Shown here piece after piece: positions 35,605 through 44,183 of a DNA stretch of 64,000 bases. The notes below the pieces were generated by a model that was given only the letters and a program-made list of their open reading frames with translations, did no database searches and had not been told where the DNA came from. Source of the stretch: Larkinella terrae. GTDB lineage: Bacteria > Bacteroidota > Bacteroidia > Cytophagales > Spirosomataceae. The position numbers were made by a program, and so were the translations under genes. Position 1 is the stretch's first letter. Each line of letters begins with the position of its first letter. Location: NCBI RefSeq assembly GCF_009668025.1, contig NZ_WJXZ01000009.1, positions 434,001 to 498,000 on the forward strand, read 5' to 3'.

Positions 35605-36414
35605 ATGAACATTTTAACTACCATTTCCCGCATCAGCTGCGCAGCGCTCATTCTCATGGGCAGCTTGACTTCCATGACGTCCTGTAAATCAAATTCGCCG
35701 GGACCCGATACGGAAAATCCGGGCGGACCAACGGCGGGCAAATCAGGCTATTTACTCGGAAAAGTGACTGATCCACAAGGCAATCCGTTGCCCCGCGCCA
35801 CGGTTTATACCGAAAACGATGTCTTTAAGGGCCGGGGTGTGGAAGTTTCCTCCGGCGCGGACGGAACGTACAAAATCCAATTGGTAAAAGACCTCGGCCA
35901 ATGGAATGTGCGGGGATATATTCTCAAACAATACAACGGCAAAGTATATAAAATCCAGTTGGATCCCGAGAATCCCGATAGCTTTACGGAAGCCGAAAAA
36001 CCGGTCCGAAATTTCCAGTGGAAACTCACCGGCCACATTCCGGATCTGAGCCTGGATTTGTACTATGGCGGGACAATGGAAATGTTTCGCGACCTCAATG
36101 CCAACGAGCTGTACGATAACGAAAATGTTGAATTCACTTTCAAGCCGGAGGGAAAACTGATTGACGGGTCGACCGGGAAAACGCTGAAAATTCAGGCCAA
36201 AAAGCGGTACAACACGATCATCAAGGACATTCCCATCGGGCGTTATACGGTGACGGCCATTTACAAACCAACAGGCGAGCAACTGCTGGTGTCCGACGCC
36301 TGGGGCGATGATTTTGTCAATTATAAACCGTCCGTCACGATGGATTTTCTGGGCACCGAGTCCGCCGTACGCTCCAACAGCATGGGAATTGGGTTCACGA
36401 ACCGGAAAAAATAA
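35605..36414 (+). CDS. Lipoprotein with carboxypeptidase-regulatory-like domain
   Basis: A 269-residue lipoprotein with lipobox TSMTSC (Cys27). After a Pro/Gly linker a carboxypeptidase-regulatory-like beta-sandwich is visible (GYLLGKVTDPQGNPLPRAT, then SSGADGTYKIQLV). The rest is beta-rich with an acidic loop (MFRDLNANELYDNENVEF) that resembles a calcium-binding segment. Such domains usually mediate surface binding. It is a single gene with its own promoter, convergent with the NRPS gene; two inverted repeats separate them. No functional link to the NRPS is evident. Confidence 0.75.
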   Translation: MNILTTISRISCAALILMGSLTSMTSCKSNSPGPDTENPGGPTAGKSGYLLGKVTDPQGNPLPRATVYTENDVFKGRGVEVSSGADGTYKIQLVKDLGQWNVRGYILKQYNGKVYKIQLDPENPDSFTEAEKPVRNFQWKLTGHIPDLSLDLYYGGTMEMFRDLNANELYDNENVEFTFKPEGKLIDGSTGKTLKIQAKKRYNTIIKDIPIGRYTVTAIYKPTGEQLLVSDAWGDDFVNYKPSVTMDFLGTESAVRSNSMGIGFTNRKK

Positions 36415-36451
36415 GGAATGATGGGTAGATAATGAAAAATGTAAAATGATG

Positions 36452-36508
36452 AACGCCGAATGTAAAAGTGATTGCTCCGCCCCCGGTTTTACTTTTACAT
36501 TCGGCGTT
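36452..36508. terminator. Perfect 18-base inverted repeat
   Basis: Arms 36452-36469 and 36491-36508 (AACGCCGAATGTAAAAGT and its complement) are perfect around a 21-base loop. The element lies 38 bases after the lipoprotein stop, between convergent genes. It probably serves as terminator or 3' stabiliser; no T tract follows. Confidence 0.55.
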
Positions 36509-36550
36509 TGAGTGGCTTTCTAAAATTCAGAATTTTCCTTACTTCGCTTT

Positions 36551-36614
36551 GCCCCCAACCCCCTAAAGGGGGCTTTAACCGGTGTACCAAAGCCCCCTTT
36601 AGGGGGTTGGGGGC
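36551..36614. repeat. REP-like C/G-rich palindrome
   Basis: Perfect 26-base inverted repeat (36551-36576 with 36589-36614) around a 12-base loop. Each arm contains the smaller palindrome CCCCCTAAAGGGGG. Same family as 22133-22221 and 55171-55199. It lies between the stops of the lipoprotein and NRPS genes and can form a hairpin in both transcripts. Confidence 0.85.
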
Positions 36615-36670
36615 GATCTGAGAACAGTTGTAATTTCTTTTTTAAACAGGCTCTTATATATTACCATTCC

Positions 36671-39600
36671 TTAAACCGCGCTTTTCAAATAAGCTGTCAA
36701 AACCGCGCCCATTTTTGCAATCGTGCCTTCGTCCGCGAAGAGTGTTTCATGCAATCCGGGGATGAAGTGGACATCGACGCCTTGCCGGGCGTATCGGTCC
36801 CAGCCAAATTTGACGGTGTGACGGTGGTTGACCAGGTTGTCATTTCCGGCAGCCCGCAGCAGCACAACTTTCCCATCATATGGCTTAAACAGATACTTAC
36901 TATACGCTAATAAACTACTGGCTACCAAACGGTTACCTAATTGAATCGATTTAATTTTTGAGGCATCAATTGAGGAAATTGAAGCCCCAACCGGTAGCGA
37001 ATTTTTCAACCGATTCAGAAAATAACGGGTTGCCAGGGGGGCTTTTTTTTGAAAAAACCGCCAGAGTAAACCGGGATGTTTTGGCAACGAACGCCAGTAA
37101 TGGTAATAATACGTCAGCAACTGTCCCATCGGAATCTGATTCGGATTGTCGGCATGAGGGTTAACCGGATAACTATCGATCAGCGCGAGCAGATCGACAT
37201 CTTTCCCGATTTTTTTCAACTGATGGGCCATTTCAAAGGCGACAATTCCGCCCATCGAATACCCGCACAGCCGGTATGGGCCATTGGGCTGCTGCTCCAG
37301 AATCAACTTGACATAATAAGCAGCCATGTCTTCCAGTGATGTAAAAGGCTCCGTGCGGCCATCGAGACCAACGGCTTGCAAACCGTAAACTGGTTGATCG
37401 TCAGAAAGGTACGGCACAAGCTGGTAAGCATAACCAATGTCGCCGGAAATGGGATGTACGCAATAAAGCGGAGGGCGTCGGCCCTTTGGCTGGACGGCCA
37501 CCAGCGATTGCCAGATCCGTTCGGGATGAGCAGTTTCTAAATGAATGACCAGTTTCCGAATCGTCGGATTAGCAAAAACTGCTCCGACCGAAACGGCATG
37601 GCCCAACTGCCGCTGGAGTTCGGTGGTCAATTGAAAAGCCAGCAGTGAATGACCACCAATTTCGAAAAAATCATCGTCCAGACCCACGTCCGGCACTTTC
37701 AGCAAAGCGGACCAAGTGGTTCGGAGCCATTCGACCAATGCTTCCGTCGCGGTCGGGAGGGGCGGTTTTTCCTCAGAGACAAGGTTTTCGGAATTTGGCG
37801 ATTCCGCCAGCGTTTCGAAAACCGCTCCGGATTTTCCTTCCAGCTTACTAAACGGCACATCCGCGTACAAAGCCAGCGTCTCCAGCAAGGCAGTAAAGTC
37901 AAGAGAAAACTTCTCAATCGTCACAGAATTAAACAGATCGGTTCGGTAATTGAACGTTCCTTCAACGCCACCGGCCAGTTCCCGAAACGAAAGATGGAGA
38001 TCAAATTTTGCTGTATGCTGCACAAAAGGCAGCGGTTCAACCTGCAAATCGTCCAGTTGCCAGTCTTTTGAATGCTCATCCTGAAAGTCAAAAATGGCCT
38101 GAACGAGGGGCGTATGTGCCAGCGTTCGGGGCAGCTTCAGGGCTTCCACGACCTGTTCAAACGGCAAATCCTGGTGATCGAACGCTTCCAGCATCCAATC
38201 GCGTACTTTTCGCAGAAGTGTCCGAAATGAATCCTCGGCCTGAATTTCGATGCGCAGAGCCAGCGTGTTTACAAAAAAACCGATGTTATTCACCAACTCT
38301 GACCGATTCCGACCTGCTACCGGAATACCCACCACGACGTCCGGATTTCGGGTAACCCGGTACAGCCAGACCGAAAAAACCGTCAACAGCCGCAGAAAAA
38401 CCGTCGTTCCCGGCTCCTGTAAGCCCTGCCGAATCAGCGGCCAACGGTCGGCCGGAATGTGAAATGAATAATCGGCGCCTTCGAACGACTGAACCGCCGG
38501 ACGCGGTTTGTCGATGGGTAAATCCAGCAGATACGGCGCTCCCGCCAGGCGATTTTTCCAGTAAACCAGTTCCCGTTGCAGCATCGAAGGTGTAAAATGC
38601 GCCAGCTGCCAGCGGGCAAAATCGGCGTATTGCAGCGGGAGTTGTAGCAAAGCAACGGGTTGACCCTGCCTGAGCGACGAATAAATCCGGCTCAGTTCAT
38701 TCGCCAGAACGCGCGTCGACCAGCCGTCGTAAATAATATGGTGAAAAACCAGCAGCAAAAACCAGGAATCGTCGCCCAGACTGGCCACCCGAACCCGCAG
38801 CAGTGGACCGGTTTCCAGATCGAAAGGCTGGTAAGCTTCCGTATTGAGCCATTGATCTAGCCAATCAGCTTCCCGTCCGTTCCACTCACTGACCAAAACC
38901 GGTACGGAATCCGAAGCCGAAATGCGCTGAAAAGGCACGCCATCCGAATGACTGAAAGTGGTCCGCAAAATCTGGTGCCGACGAACCACTTCTTCGAGGC
39001 TCTGCTGCAAAACCGGAAGGTCCAGCAAGCCGTTGATTTTCAGAATAATCGGCACGTTATACGTTCCCCGCAGCTCGTGGAGCTGGTGAATAATCCAAAG
39101 TCGGGTCTGGGCAAACGACAACGGAATCGCCGATTCTGAATTGCCAAAATCGGCGGTTTTTAACTCCATCAGGTGCGGAAAACCGGGCTGTGAATTCTGG
39201 TCCAGAAACGCGCTCAGCCGCTGAATCGTCGGAAATTCAAAAAGATCTTTCAAACTCAGCAATCGGCCGAATTGCTGGTGAATCCGGGCAATCAACTGCA
39301 TCGCCAGAATCGAACTGCCGCCGAGTTCGAAAAAGTTATCTTCCCGGCTGCTGTCCGGCTGGTTCAGCACGGCGCTCCACAAAGGCAGCAGGGCGGTTTC
39401 GGTCGGGCTCAGTTCAGCGTCCGGATGGGCTTTCCGCAGCAAAACCGGGGGCAGACGTTTTTTGTCCAGCTTGCCATTGTCGGTTAACGGCAGCTCTTTC
39501 AGCAAGCAGAAAGCCGTCGGAATCAGATAGTTGGGCAGGCGGTTTCGCAAAAATGTCCGCAGCACTTCTGCGTCAGGATTGGCACCGGGCCGGGGCACAA

Positions 39601-42600
39601 CATAAGCGGCCAGCATCTTTTGCCCCGGTGCCGGTTCAATTGCCAGCACAACCGCTTCCGCAAGTCCCGGATGTTGAAGAAGCGCATGCTCGATTTCCCC
39701 CGGCTCGATCCGAAAACCGCGCATTTTGAGCTGATCATCCAGACGTCCCAGAAACTCGATGGTGCCATCGGATTGAAACCGCGCCTGATCACCCGTTCGA
39801 TAAAGCCGCTGTTCGGGCTCGTTACTGAACGAATGAAGGACAAACTTTTCGCGCGTCAATTCCGGTTGAAACAGATACTCCCTCGCCAATCCGTCTCCGC
39901 CGATGAGTAACTCGCCGGGAACACCCGGCGGAACCGGATTGAAAAACGAATCGACAACGTATAACCGGGTGTTACTGAGCGGTTTTCCAATCGGAACCGA
40001 GCGGTTTTCCCAGGTCGATGCCGATAAATTAAAATAGCTGGCAAACGTGGTGCTTTCGGTTGGGCCATAGCCGTTGATGAAGGTACAGAACGGCATCTGG
40101 CGTTGGGCCCGACGGACGTGCTCGGCCGAGGCCGCTTCCCCGCCCATGATGATTTGGGAAAGGGTAGTCAGTTCCTCAATTCCCGTATCGATCAGGACAT
40201 TAAAGAGGGCAGTTGTAAAAAAAGCACTGTTAACCTGATGATTCTGAACGGTATGTTTAATTAATTCGAAAGTCGGACGATTTTCGGTGATCAGGACCAG
40301 TTCTCCACCATTCGTCAGACTTCCCCAAATTTCCAGCGTCGACGCATCGAACGAAAGGGGAGCCAGTCCCAGCATAACCGTATTTTCATCCAGTTGAGCA
40401 TAATTAGCTCCTTTCACCAGGCGCACAATACCCCGGTGCGGAATGGCCACGTTTTTAGGTTTTCCCGTTGACCCGGACGTAAACAGGACGTAAGCCAGAT
40501 GGCCCGCGCCGACCAAAACCGCCGGATTGCCGACACTTTCGCTCTCCCAGGGAGCCTCTTCATTGTCCAAAATCAGGTACGTGACACCTGTTGTTGGCAG
40601 GTGGTCCAGCCACTTTTGCTGCGTCAAAATGAACGAGATGTGGGTCTGCCTGCACAGCTCCGCGAGACGAGCGGGCGGATACGAAGGATCGAGCGGAACG
40701 TAGGCGCCACCGGTTTTCAGAATAGCTAACAGGCTGATAATCATTGCCGGAGAACGCTCGGCACAAAGTCCGACCAGCGTACCCGGCTCAACGCCCTGTT
40801 TTTGCAGATACCGCGCCAACTGATTAGCACGTTGATTTAACTCCCCGTAGGTCAGCGTGTTGGGGCCACAACGCAACGCAACGGCCTGTGGTCGCTCCTG
40901 CGCCTGTTCTTCCACCAGGTAATGCACCGGCTGGTGACGGGGATAGGGAACATCCTTGGCATTCCAGTCAACCAGCATGCGGTTCCGTTCCTCCGACGTC
41001 AGCAGATCGACGGTTTTCAGCGGTTGTGTTGGAACCTGGAGCAACTTTTCCAGCAAAATCAACCAGCGGTTGATGAGTTCCGCAACCTGATCGGCCTGCC
41101 AGCTTGCCGGGCTGTAAGCGATCCGGCAGGTAGCATCGTCGGAAACGACTAGAACAAGCGGCTGATTTTCAAAGACTAAGACCTCTTTATCCGTTGAACG
41201 GCAAATAATGATAGGAAATAGCGATTCGGCATCATCCTGCATTCCGACTGACAAAACCGATTCATTCCAAGGCCGATCGGAGGAAACGGTTTGCCGGTTT
41301 TCAACGGTCGATTGTTCCCGTCGAAAAACCGCAAGGGCGTGCTCAAAACCGGTTTCCCAATCAACAGTCAGGACGAACGGAACGCAATCGGCAAAAAGAC
41401 TACCGGTTTTTCGGGCGATCTCACGGCTTTCCGGTCCGGCATAGCCCACTGCAATCGTTTGCTGACTGGCCAGACGACCAACCGTTAGCAGAAAAGCGGT
41501 CAGCAGCCGATCGGTTTTATCCGAAACCGTCGGAAGCGAATCCAGCAGCGTTTCAATAGCGGTATGCAAACAAACATGGACCCACTCCGTTTCTCTTTTG
41601 GCCTTATTTTCAAGCTGTTGAGAAGGCGATATGGAAACCGTGCTCGGTGAAAAAGTACGGTATTTCTCCAGCCAGTATGCCTGATGCCGATTCAATTGAC
41701 TATCCGCCCGAAGGTATTCCCGCCGAAACGAATCGTCCGGCTGAGTCAGCACCAGACCGGTTTTCAGATTGAACTGGTTAGTGAGTTCGGAGAAGGAAAC
41801 CGGTTTTCCGCTCAGGGTGGTCAGCGATCGAATACACAGTAAACCGCTGCCGGTGGCGACCCTTAACTCGTTGGGTTCGATGGCGGTTATCGTTCCAGGC
41901 GGATTGGCTGAAAAATCACCCGCTTCATCGATCATTATCAGTTCTTTAACCTGAAAAAAGTCGTTACCTAACCTGATTTTCAGGAAGCCAAACGGACTGG
42001 TATGAAATCCAAAATTCAGCGCCCGAACCAAGCGGGCGGTCTCGGCGGCCGGTTTGCGAAAATCAAATAGGGTGTCGGGGCGGTTTTTCCGACCAAAATA
42101 CGTCCGCCGGGAAAGGTCCTGCGGCTGGGCTACCAGTTGATCCGATGCCAGTTCGTCGGCCAGTTCCCGAAAAGCAGCCAGCGCTGCCGAGTAACACTTG
42201 ATATTCAGCCCAATCGAGGTTTCGTCGGGCTCAACTGGAAACCAGTGTTGTTTCAAAATCGGGCCGGTATCAATGCCCGCATCCACGATATGCCAGGTAA
42301 TGGCGTGTTCTTTTTCCTGATTGATCAGCGCCCAGAAAGTGGCATGCACCCCGGCGTAAGCAGGCAGCGGGCCGTCGTGGTAATTAATCGTGCAGCGCCG
42401 GGGCAGGTCAAGGATCGACTCAGGTAGAATATAGTCGTTGGAGATACTGAACAGATAATCAAAGGGTTCTACCGCCAAAACCGCGTCGAATGGTTGTTGA
42501 GCATCCAAAAACCGTAAACCGGTTTCGTTGCAAAACCGGTTTACCAGACGATCGTCAGCAATTATGCCTTTAATAATAAAACCATTCTGTTGGAGAATTT

Positions 42601-42655
42601 TTGCGCATTCAATCAGTAAGGAATCCTTGCCAATTATAAAGCACGAGTAAGGCAT
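36671..42655 (-). CDS. Nonribosomal peptide synthetase, F-C*-A-T-C-T-TE
   Basis: A 1994-residue peptide synthetase. Domain order: formyltransferase 1-310 (Asn91, His93 in NYHDGPLPAYAG; Asp129 in GIDTG; C-terminal subdomain about 195-300); C-terminal half of a condensation domain about 320-545, without the HHxxxDG half; adenylation 575-1075 (FTSGSTGKPK at 725-734, GYGPTE at 862-867, Lys1062 in NGKLDK); carrier with Ser1115 in LGGSS; full condensation domain 1177-1600 with HHIIYDG at 1305-1311; second carrier with Ser1670 in IGGHS; thioesterase 1725-1994 (Ser1800 in GYSMGG, Asp1827, His1969). The specificity residues, aligned by hand to GrsA, read D-A-L-F-I-G-G-T-F-K, close to valine codes. The second module lacks its own adenylation domain. 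N-formylated initiation is known from LgrA. The product is unknown; no accessory genes are near. Confidence 0.95.
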   Translation of the reverse strand: MPYSCFIIGKDSLLIECAKILQQNGFIIKGIIADDRLVNRFCNETGLRFLDAQQPFDAVLAVEPFDYLFSISNDYILPESILDLPRRCTINYHDGPLPAYAGVHATFWALINQEKEHAITWHIVDAGIDTGPILKQHWFPVEPDETSIGLNIKCYSAALAAFRELADELASDQLVAQPQDLSRRTYFGRKNRPDTLFDFRKPAAETARLVRALNFGFHTSPFGFLKIRLGNDFFQVKELIMIDEAGDFSANPPGTITAIEPNELRVATGSGLLCIRSLTTLSGKPVSFSELTNQFNLKTGLVLTQPDDSFRREYLRADSQLNRHQAYWLEKYRTFSPSTVSISPSQQLENKAKRETEWVHVCLHTAIETLLDSLPTVSDKTDRLLTAFLLTVGRLASQQTIAVGYAGPESREIARKTGSLFADCVPFVLTVDWETGFEHALAVFRREQSTVENRQTVSSDRPWNESVLSVGMQDDAESLFPIIICRSTDKEVLVFENQPLVLVVSDDATCRIAYSPASWQADQVAELINRWLILLEKLLQVPTQPLKTVDLLTSEERNRMLVDWNAKDVPYPRHQPVHYLVEEQAQERPQAVALRCGPNTLTYGELNQRANQLARYLQKQGVEPGTLVGLCAERSPAMIISLLAILKTGGAYVPLDPSYPPARLAELCRQTHISFILTQQKWLDHLPTTGVTYLILDNEEAPWESESVGNPAVLVGAGHLAYVLFTSGSTGKPKNVAIPHRGIVRLVKGANYAQLDENTVMLGLAPLSFDASTLEIWGSLTNGGELVLITENRPTFELIKHTVQNHQVNSAFFTTALFNVLIDTGIEELTTLSQIIMGGEAASAEHVRRAQRQMPFCTFINGYGPTESTTFASYFNLSASTWENRSVPIGKPLSNTRLYVVDSFFNPVPPGVPGELLIGGDGLAREYLFQPELTREKFVLHSFSNEPEQRLYRTGDQARFQSDGTIEFLGRLDDQLKMRGFRIEPGEIEHALLQHPGLAEAVVLAIEPAPGQKMLAAYVVPRPGANPDAEVLRTFLRNRLPNYLIPTAFCLLKELPLTDNGKLDKKRLPPVLLRKAHPDAELSPTETALLPLWSAVLNQPDSSREDNFFELGGSSILAMQLIARIHQQFGRLLSLKDLFEFPTIQRLSAFLDQNSQPGFPHLMELKTADFGNSESAIPLSFAQTRLWIIHQLHELRGTYNVPIILKINGLLDLPVLQQSLEEVVRRHQILRTTFSHSDGVPFQRISASDSVPVLVSEWNGREADWLDQWLNTEAYQPFDLETGPLLRVRVASLGDDSWFLLLVFHHIIYDGWSTRVLANELSRIYSSLRQGQPVALLQLPLQYADFARWQLAHFTPSMLQRELVYWKNRLAGAPYLLDLPIDKPRPAVQSFEGADYSFHIPADRWPLIRQGLQEPGTTVFLRLLTVFSVWLYRVTRNPDVVVGIPVAGRNRSELVNNIGFFVNTLALRIEIQAEDSFRTLLRKVRDWMLEAFDHQDLPFEQVVEALKLPRTLAHTPLVQAIFDFQDEHSKDWQLDDLQVEPLPFVQHTAKFDLHLSFRELAGGVEGTFNYRTDLFNSVTIEKFSLDFTALLETLALYADVPFSKLEGKSGAVFETLAESPNSENLVSEEKPPLPTATEALVEWLRTTWSALLKVPDVGLDDDFFEIGGHSLLAFQLTTELQRQLGHAVSVGAVFANPTIRKLVIHLETAHPERIWQSLVAVQPKGRRPPLYCVHPISGDIGYAYQLVPYLSDDQPVYGLQAVGLDGRTEPFTSLEDMAAYYVKLILEQQPNGPYRLCGYSMGGIVAFEMAHQLKKIGKDVDLLALIDSYPVNPHADNPNQIPMGQLLTYYYHYWRSLPKHPGLLWRFFQKKAPLATRYFLNRLKNSLPVGASISSIDASKIKSIQLGNRLVASSLLAYSKYLFKPYDGKVVLLRAAGNDNLVNHRHTVKFGWDRYARQGVDVHFIPGLHETLFADEGTIAKMGAVLTAYLKSAV

Positions 42656-42904
42656 ACGTTGACGAAAGCTGCTGAAAAGACAACTGCAATATACCCTAAC
42701 TAACTGAAGTTAGCCAATCGGTTACAAAATACAGTCATCGGCAAGCGCAACGTTTACCCAAATCTACCCGGTGTTCATTCGACTTCGCTCCTCCTCCGTA
42801 TTCCTTCTCCCTTTCAAAGCAGGATCAGGCATTCTAGCGGCTTAGTGGAATGTGGCAACCCTCTCCCCCGTTGATGCGGACTAATTATCGGGTGCAATGC
42901 GGTT

Positions 42905-43282
42905 TTACTTCTGCTTTCGACGCTCCTTCAGTTCGGCTTTCATTTCTTCCTTAACCGTCTGATATTGCTTGTATTGATCGGCGGTCAGCACTTTTTTCAA
43001 TTCTTTATCTTTCTCTTTCATAGAGCTCTGAACCTGACGGGCGGTGCGCAGGTTACGTCCGCCGGTTTCCATCAGCGACTGGTTTTGCCGCGCGTATTTC
43101 AGGTTGATTTCGGCCACGGGGGTTTCCTGATCGGCGGTCAGATTCAGTTTTTCCTTCATGCGGGCCGTTAGTTTGGCAGCCCGTTCTTCGGGTGTACCGA
43201 GGGGAGCGCGCTGGGCAAAGGAGGCAGAAGCGGCTAACAAAACGATAAGGAACAAAGCGGTTTTTAACAGGTTGGTTTTCAT
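42905..43282 (-). CDS. Spy/CpxP-like secreted protein
   Basis: A 125-residue periplasmic protein with signal peptide ending SASFAQ. The mature part is highly charged and helical: GTPEERAAKLTARMKEKLNLT, a QETPVAEINLKYARQNQSL helix and a C-terminal LTADQYKQYQTVKEEMKAEL. This LTxxQ-containing helical pattern is typical of Spy/CpxP-like (DUF4890-type) proteins thought to act as periplasmic chaperones or stress sensors. It is a single gene upstream of the LytS/LytR pair's end, with a good promoter match at 43325-43357. Confidence 0.78.
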   Translation of the reverse strand: MKTNLLKTALFLIVLLAASASFAQRAPLGTPEERAAKLTARMKEKLNLTADQETPVAEINLKYARQNQSLMETGGRNLRTARQVQSSMKEKDKELKKVLTADQYKQYQTVKEEMKAELKERRKQK

Positions 43283-43324
43283 ACGAACAAATCGGTAATG
43301 GAATTAACGGGTTGATTTACGCTC

Positions 43325-43357
43325 CAAACCTACTGAATCCCAAAATCTGTCGCCCAA
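43325..43357 (-). promoter_or_regulatory. Candidate promoter of the Spy-like gene
   Basis: On the minus strand, TTG (43357-43355) and TAGGTTTG (43332-43325) are separated by 22 bases, matching the Bacteroidetes -33/-7 pattern. The ATG at 43282 lies 42 bases downstream. Confidence 0.5.
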
Positions 43358-43415
43358 AAACCGCACCGAACGAGCCAGATTCGGCAGTGAAAACGCCGGA
43401 AAAGCGGGTGAAGTC

Positions 43416-44183
43416 TCAAAACTCCTCCAGCCATTTTTTAAACTGCGGAGCGCGGTCTTTGCTGATCACCACCGCTCCGCCGGGCATGGGATTGAGTTGA
43501 AGCTGCAACCGACCGTTAAAATACAGCTCCGCTTCCAGAATGCTTTTCCGGGCAATGATAAACTGCCGGTTGGCCCGAAAAAAGTCCCGTGGATTTAACT
43601 GATTTTCCAGTTCATCCAGCTTCAGATCGATCGGATAACGGATTTTCGTAAAAAGTGTGGCTGAAACTACCCCGCCTTCAATCTCGAAATAGGCAATGTC
43701 ACTCGCCTTGATCGGCAGCAGTTTATCCCGAAACTGAATCAGGAAATTAGTCCGAAAGGTTCGCGGCTGAAAGATTCGGCTGCTCAGCATTTCCTGCATC
43801 TGGCGCACCAGATCATTCCCAACCGGGCGGTTCAGGGAGCGGTATTTTTGCAGGGCGGTGTTGAGGGATTCTGGTTCGATGGGCTTCAGCAGGTAGTCGA
43901 TGCTGTTGTGCCGAAATGCCCGAATGGCATATTCATCGTAGGCCGTGGTGAAAATGATCGGGCAGGGAACTGCCACCTGTTCCAGCAGTGTAAACGACAG
44001 GCCATCCGCCAGTTGAATGTCCGAAAAAATCAGGTCAGGCTCAGGGAAGTCCGCCCACCGCTCCAGGCCTTCGGATACGCTGTCGATAACGCCCAAAACC
44101 GTCAGCGACGGCTCGATTTCGCGCAGCAGGGCGGATAAGTGCGAAGCCGCCGTAACTTCATCTTCAATAATCAGAACACGCAT
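43416..44183 (-). CDS. LytTR-family response regulator
   Basis: A 255-residue regulator. The receiver domain (about 1-120) has the acidic pocket IIEDEV, phospho-acceptor Asp55 in LIFSDIQLAD and Lys100 in DYLLKPI; the LytTR DNA-binding domain (about 150-250) contains FRDKLLPIKASDIAYFEIE and FFRANRQFIIARKSI. Its start shares one base with the stop of the kinase gene (positions 44183), so the two are tightly coupled. Targets are not evident from the sequence. Confidence 0.93.
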   Translation of the reverse strand: MRVLIIEDEVTAASHLSALLREIEPSLTVLGVIDSVSEGLERWADFPEPDLIFSDIQLADGLSFTLLEQVAVPCPIIFTTAYDEYAIRAFRHNSIDYLLKPIEPESLNTALQKYRSLNRPVGNDLVRQMQEMLSSRIFQPRTFRTNFLIQFRDKLLPIKASDIAYFEIEGGVVSATLFTKIRYPIDLKLDELENQLNPRDFFRANRQFIIARKSILEAELYFNGRLQLQLNPMPGGAVVISKDRAPQFKKWLEEF

